Shown here: piece by piece, positions 13,732 to 15,013 of the stretch
Layout: each line of letters begins with the position of its first letter
Numbering within the stretch: the first letter of the stretch is position 1
From: Bacteroidales bacterium UBA1204
GTDB taxonomy: Bacteria; Bacteroidota; Bacteroidia; Bacteroidales; F082
Assembly: GCA_002310075.1 (NCBI GenBank)
Contig: DBXU01000017.1
Location: forward strand, 501-15,513
Length of the DNA stretch: 15,013 nt
Direction: 5' to 3'
Translations under genes and position numbers: made by a program
Notes under the pieces: generated by a model
Databases searched by the model: none
What the model was told of the DNA's origin: nothing
What the model saw: only the letters and a program-made list of their open reading frames with translations

Positions 13732-14448
13732 TCACCTCCTTCTTCTACCCCGTCTTCCTTCAACGATCTTGGCAAACTTGTTCTTGGATTTTCGCAAAGT
13801 GGAAAACTTAGTCACCGTACCTGCTTGGGGACCTTTCAGGTTCAGGATATGGGAACGCGAAGCTATGAAACCGCCATTGTCGCTGTCGTCGATTTTGCCA
13901 TATTTGTTCTTTTTGGATGCAAAAACAATCACGTTGTCGAGATACCAACTATTGACATAAGAGCCTTCTCCCGAAAAATATAGGCAAAACTGCGGTGACT
14001 TGGTGGACCATTCTTCCATGTCGAAGGTAAGCAGATACTGGCTTTGTGCCACGCTGCCCGTGAGGGTGTCTTCCCAGATGCTCTCCCAGTGTTCACCGTC
14101 TTGCGAGATGCCGATGCCGATTTGGGCGTTCAGGGGGCCTTGTGTAGCCTCAAAGCAATGGTTGAATTGGAAATTGATGAAATCGTACTTCTCCAGATCG
14201 ACGGCAGGTGTCACCAGCCGGGTGGTACCCACGAAGTTGAAATCGGGATACATCTGTAACTCATGCGACTTGCCTCCCGCGTAGGAAGTGTTTGACAAAT
14301 ACCACACTGCCCAATTGTCGCCTTTCACGTCCCAGCCCTCCTCAAGCCAAGGGTTGAAGAAACCCTCACACAACACCACGTCGCCTTGCTGCGCGAAAAG
14401 CGACAATGTGAAGGCTATGGCGAATAATGTGAGTAGACGTTTTTTCAT
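13732..14448 (-). CDS. Secreted MAM/choice-of-anchor-like protein with a basic C-terminal tail
   Basis: This 238-residue protein has a signal peptide (MKKRLLTLFAIAFTLSLFAQ). Residues about 22-178 form a beta-rich domain starting CEGFFNPWLEEGW, with a TTRLVTPAVDLEKYDFINFQF segment and a closing NSWYLDNVIVF. This order is typical of the choice-of-anchor J/cleaved-adhesin and MAM-like jelly-roll folds. The last 60 residues (179-238) are unusual: 18 Lys or Arg, several Ser/Thr, and a final GRRGRRRR. There is no T9SS sorting domain. It is the first gene of the operon with CotH, with a -7 box 20 bases upstream. The CotH Shine-Dalgarno lies in its last codons. A carbohydrate- or surface-binding role is inferred from the fold; being a substrate of the adjacent CotH-like kinase is a hypothesis resting on the tail and context. 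Confidence 0.8.
   Translation of the reverse strand: MKKRLLTLFAIAFTLSLFAQQGDVVLCEGFFNPWLEEGWDVKGDNWAVWYLSNTSYAGGKSHELQMYPDFNFVGTTRLVTPAVDLEKYDFINFQFNHCFEATQGPLNAQIGIGISQDGEHWESIWEDTLTGSVAQSQYLLTFDMEEWSTKSPQFCLYFSGEGSYVNSWYLDNVIVFASKKNKYGKIDDSDNGGFIASRSHILNLKGPQAGTVTKFSTLRKSKNKFAKIVEGRRGRRRR
13735..13740 (-). promoter_or_regulatory. Canonical Shine-Dalgarno of the CotH gene, inside the preceding gene's end
   Basis: The minus strand reads AGGAGGTGATATGATG. AGGAGG encodes the last two arginines of the upstream protein, TGA is its stop, and the tandem ATGs of the CotH gene follow at 4 and 7 bases. The arrangement fixes the CotH start and implies coupled translation. Confidence 0.85.
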
Positions 14449-14468
14449 CCAACTTCCTGTTTTGCCGA

Positions 14469-14476
14469 CAAAGGTA
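14469..14476 (-). promoter_or_regulatory. Bacteroidota -7 box of the CotH operon
   Basis: The minus strand reads TACCTTTG, an exact TAnnTTTG match, 20 bases before the ATG at 14448. The implied leader is about 14 bases. It is divergent from, and 31 bases away from, the radA -7 box. Confidence 0.6.
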
Positions 14477-14507
14477 TTAAAAAATGCGCATGAGGGGGTT
14501 ATTTTCT

Positions 14508-14515
14508 TATTTTTG
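14508..14515 (+). promoter_or_regulatory. Bacteroidota -7 box of radA
   Basis: TATTTTTG matches TAnnTTTG, 16 bases before the radA ATG. The leader would be only about 10 bases. The whole divergent intergenic region between the CotH operon and radA is 83 bases, so both promoters share it. Confidence 0.55.
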
Positions 14516-14531
14516 CAGAAAAATACACATC

Positions 14532-15013
14532 ATGCCAGCAAAAGAGAAAACCGCCTTTTTCTGCAAGGAATGCGGCAACGAGTCGCCGAAATGGTTCGGG
14601 AAATGCCCCGCCTGCGGTGCGTGGAACACCTGCGTGGAAGAAACCGTCGTCACGGGAAAGGACAGCAAGTCTGTGAAGAAAAGCGTTGGGATGGAGTTGG
14701 ACAAAGGCTTACCCACGCCCATCAAGGAAATCGGCAACGCCAAGGAACAACGCATCATACTGCCCTATGAAGAGCTCAACCGCGTACTTGGTGGTGGCTT
14801 GGTGCTTGGCTCCCTGACCCTTGTGGGCGGCGAACCCGGCATCGGCAAGTCGACCTTGCTCTTGCAGACAGCCTTGCAGCTTGCTGGACGCAAAGTGCTT
14901 TACATCTCAGGCGAGGAGAGCCAGACCCAAATCAAGATGCGCGCCGAGCGCATCGGCATCCACAACACGGACTGCCTCATCCTCACTGAGACCAACACGC
15001 AAGAGATCCTGAA
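14532..15013 (+). CDS. radA: RadA/Sms DNA repair ATPase (5' part, runs off the window)
   Basis: The first 160 codons are present. The N-terminus carries the RadA zinc finger with cysteines at 11, 14, 25 and 28 (CKECG, then CPACGAWNTC). A linker follows, and then the RecA-like core begins: LGGGLVLGSLTLVGGEPGIG with Walker A GEPGIGKST at 100-108, and YISGEES at 124-130. RadA is a branch-migration helicase that acts with RecA in recombinational repair. The start MPAKEKTAFFCKECG matches the family, and the full protein is normally about 450 residues, so some two thirds lies beyond the right edge. It is transcribed away from the CotH operon and its location there is probably unrelated to its function. 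Confidence 0.95.
   Translation, partial: MPAKEKTAFFCKECGNESPKWFGKCPACGAWNTCVEETVVTGKDSKSVKKSVGMELDKGLPTPIKEIGNAKEQRIILPYEELNRVLGGGLVLGSLTLVGGEPGIGKSTLLLQTALQLAGRKVLYISGEESQTQIKMRAERIGIHNTDCLILTETNTQEIL

Noticed and set aside
13732..13915. Frameshift as the origin of the basic tail of the secreted protein
   Set aside because: The frame is open and ends precisely over the CotH Shine-Dalgarno, and no other frame gives a sorting domain or a better continuation of the beta domain.

Overview
The window looks like a chromosome segment from a member of the Bacteroidota, most likely Bacteroidales. Four things point there. Three proteins end in type IX secretion system (T9SS) type A sorting domains. 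There is a gldF-gldG pair. Bacteroidota-type -7 boxes (TAnnTTTG) sit directly upstream of nearly every transcription unit. The N-terminal low-complexity extension on the pseudouridine synthase also fits. No rRNA, tRNA, CRISPR array, transposase or phage gene was seen. The segment is gene-dense and no gap between genes exceeds 300 bases.

Layout, left to right. (1) The last codons of an unidentified + strand gene (ends at 38) face a bidirectional terminator (59-96). (2) A minus-strand operon reads gldF (3720-2989), gldG (2976-1228) and a DUF4340 gene (1222-125). It encodes an ABC-type membrane permease, its large periplasmic auxiliary subunit and a second membrane-anchored periplasmic protein; no ATPase gene lies in the window. 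(3) A small lysine-rich coiled-coil protein (3890-4201, +) converges on a THUMP-like SAM methyltransferase (5404-4232, -). (4) An RsuA/RluB-family rRNA pseudouridine synthase (6862-5468, -) carries a long Arg/Asp-rich tandem-repeat N-terminus. (5) Two tandem paralogous secreted proteins (9629-8340 and 8278-6986, -) are built from tyrosine-rich YD-like repeats and end in almost identical T9SS sorting domains. (6) A three-gene minus-strand operon encodes a secreted MAM/choice-of-anchor-like protein with a very basic tail (14448-13732), a CotH-kinase/lamin-tail/T9SS protein (13727-11697), and a TPR-membrane-HTH sensor-regulator-like protein (11697-9781). (7) Divergent from this operon, radA starts at 14532 and runs off the window.

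The most interesting region is 6.9-14.5 kb. The two YD-like paralogues have diverged over most of their length. Their 225-bp sorting-domain segments, however, differ at only 5 positions and end abruptly at the stop codon. Past each stop codon lies an out-of-frame stretch reading like the end of a different sorting domain, so the domain behaves like an exchangeable cassette. The CotH operon is tightly coupled: a Shine-Dalgarno overlaps one stop codon and a TGATG overlap joins the next pair. It puts a putative extracellular kinase next to a secreted protein with a Ser/Thr-containing Lys/Arg-rich tail and a putative membrane regulator. The regulator gene itself seems to have absorbed two short dispersed-repeat-like sequences in frame.

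All assignments are from reading sequence and motifs; no homology search was possible.
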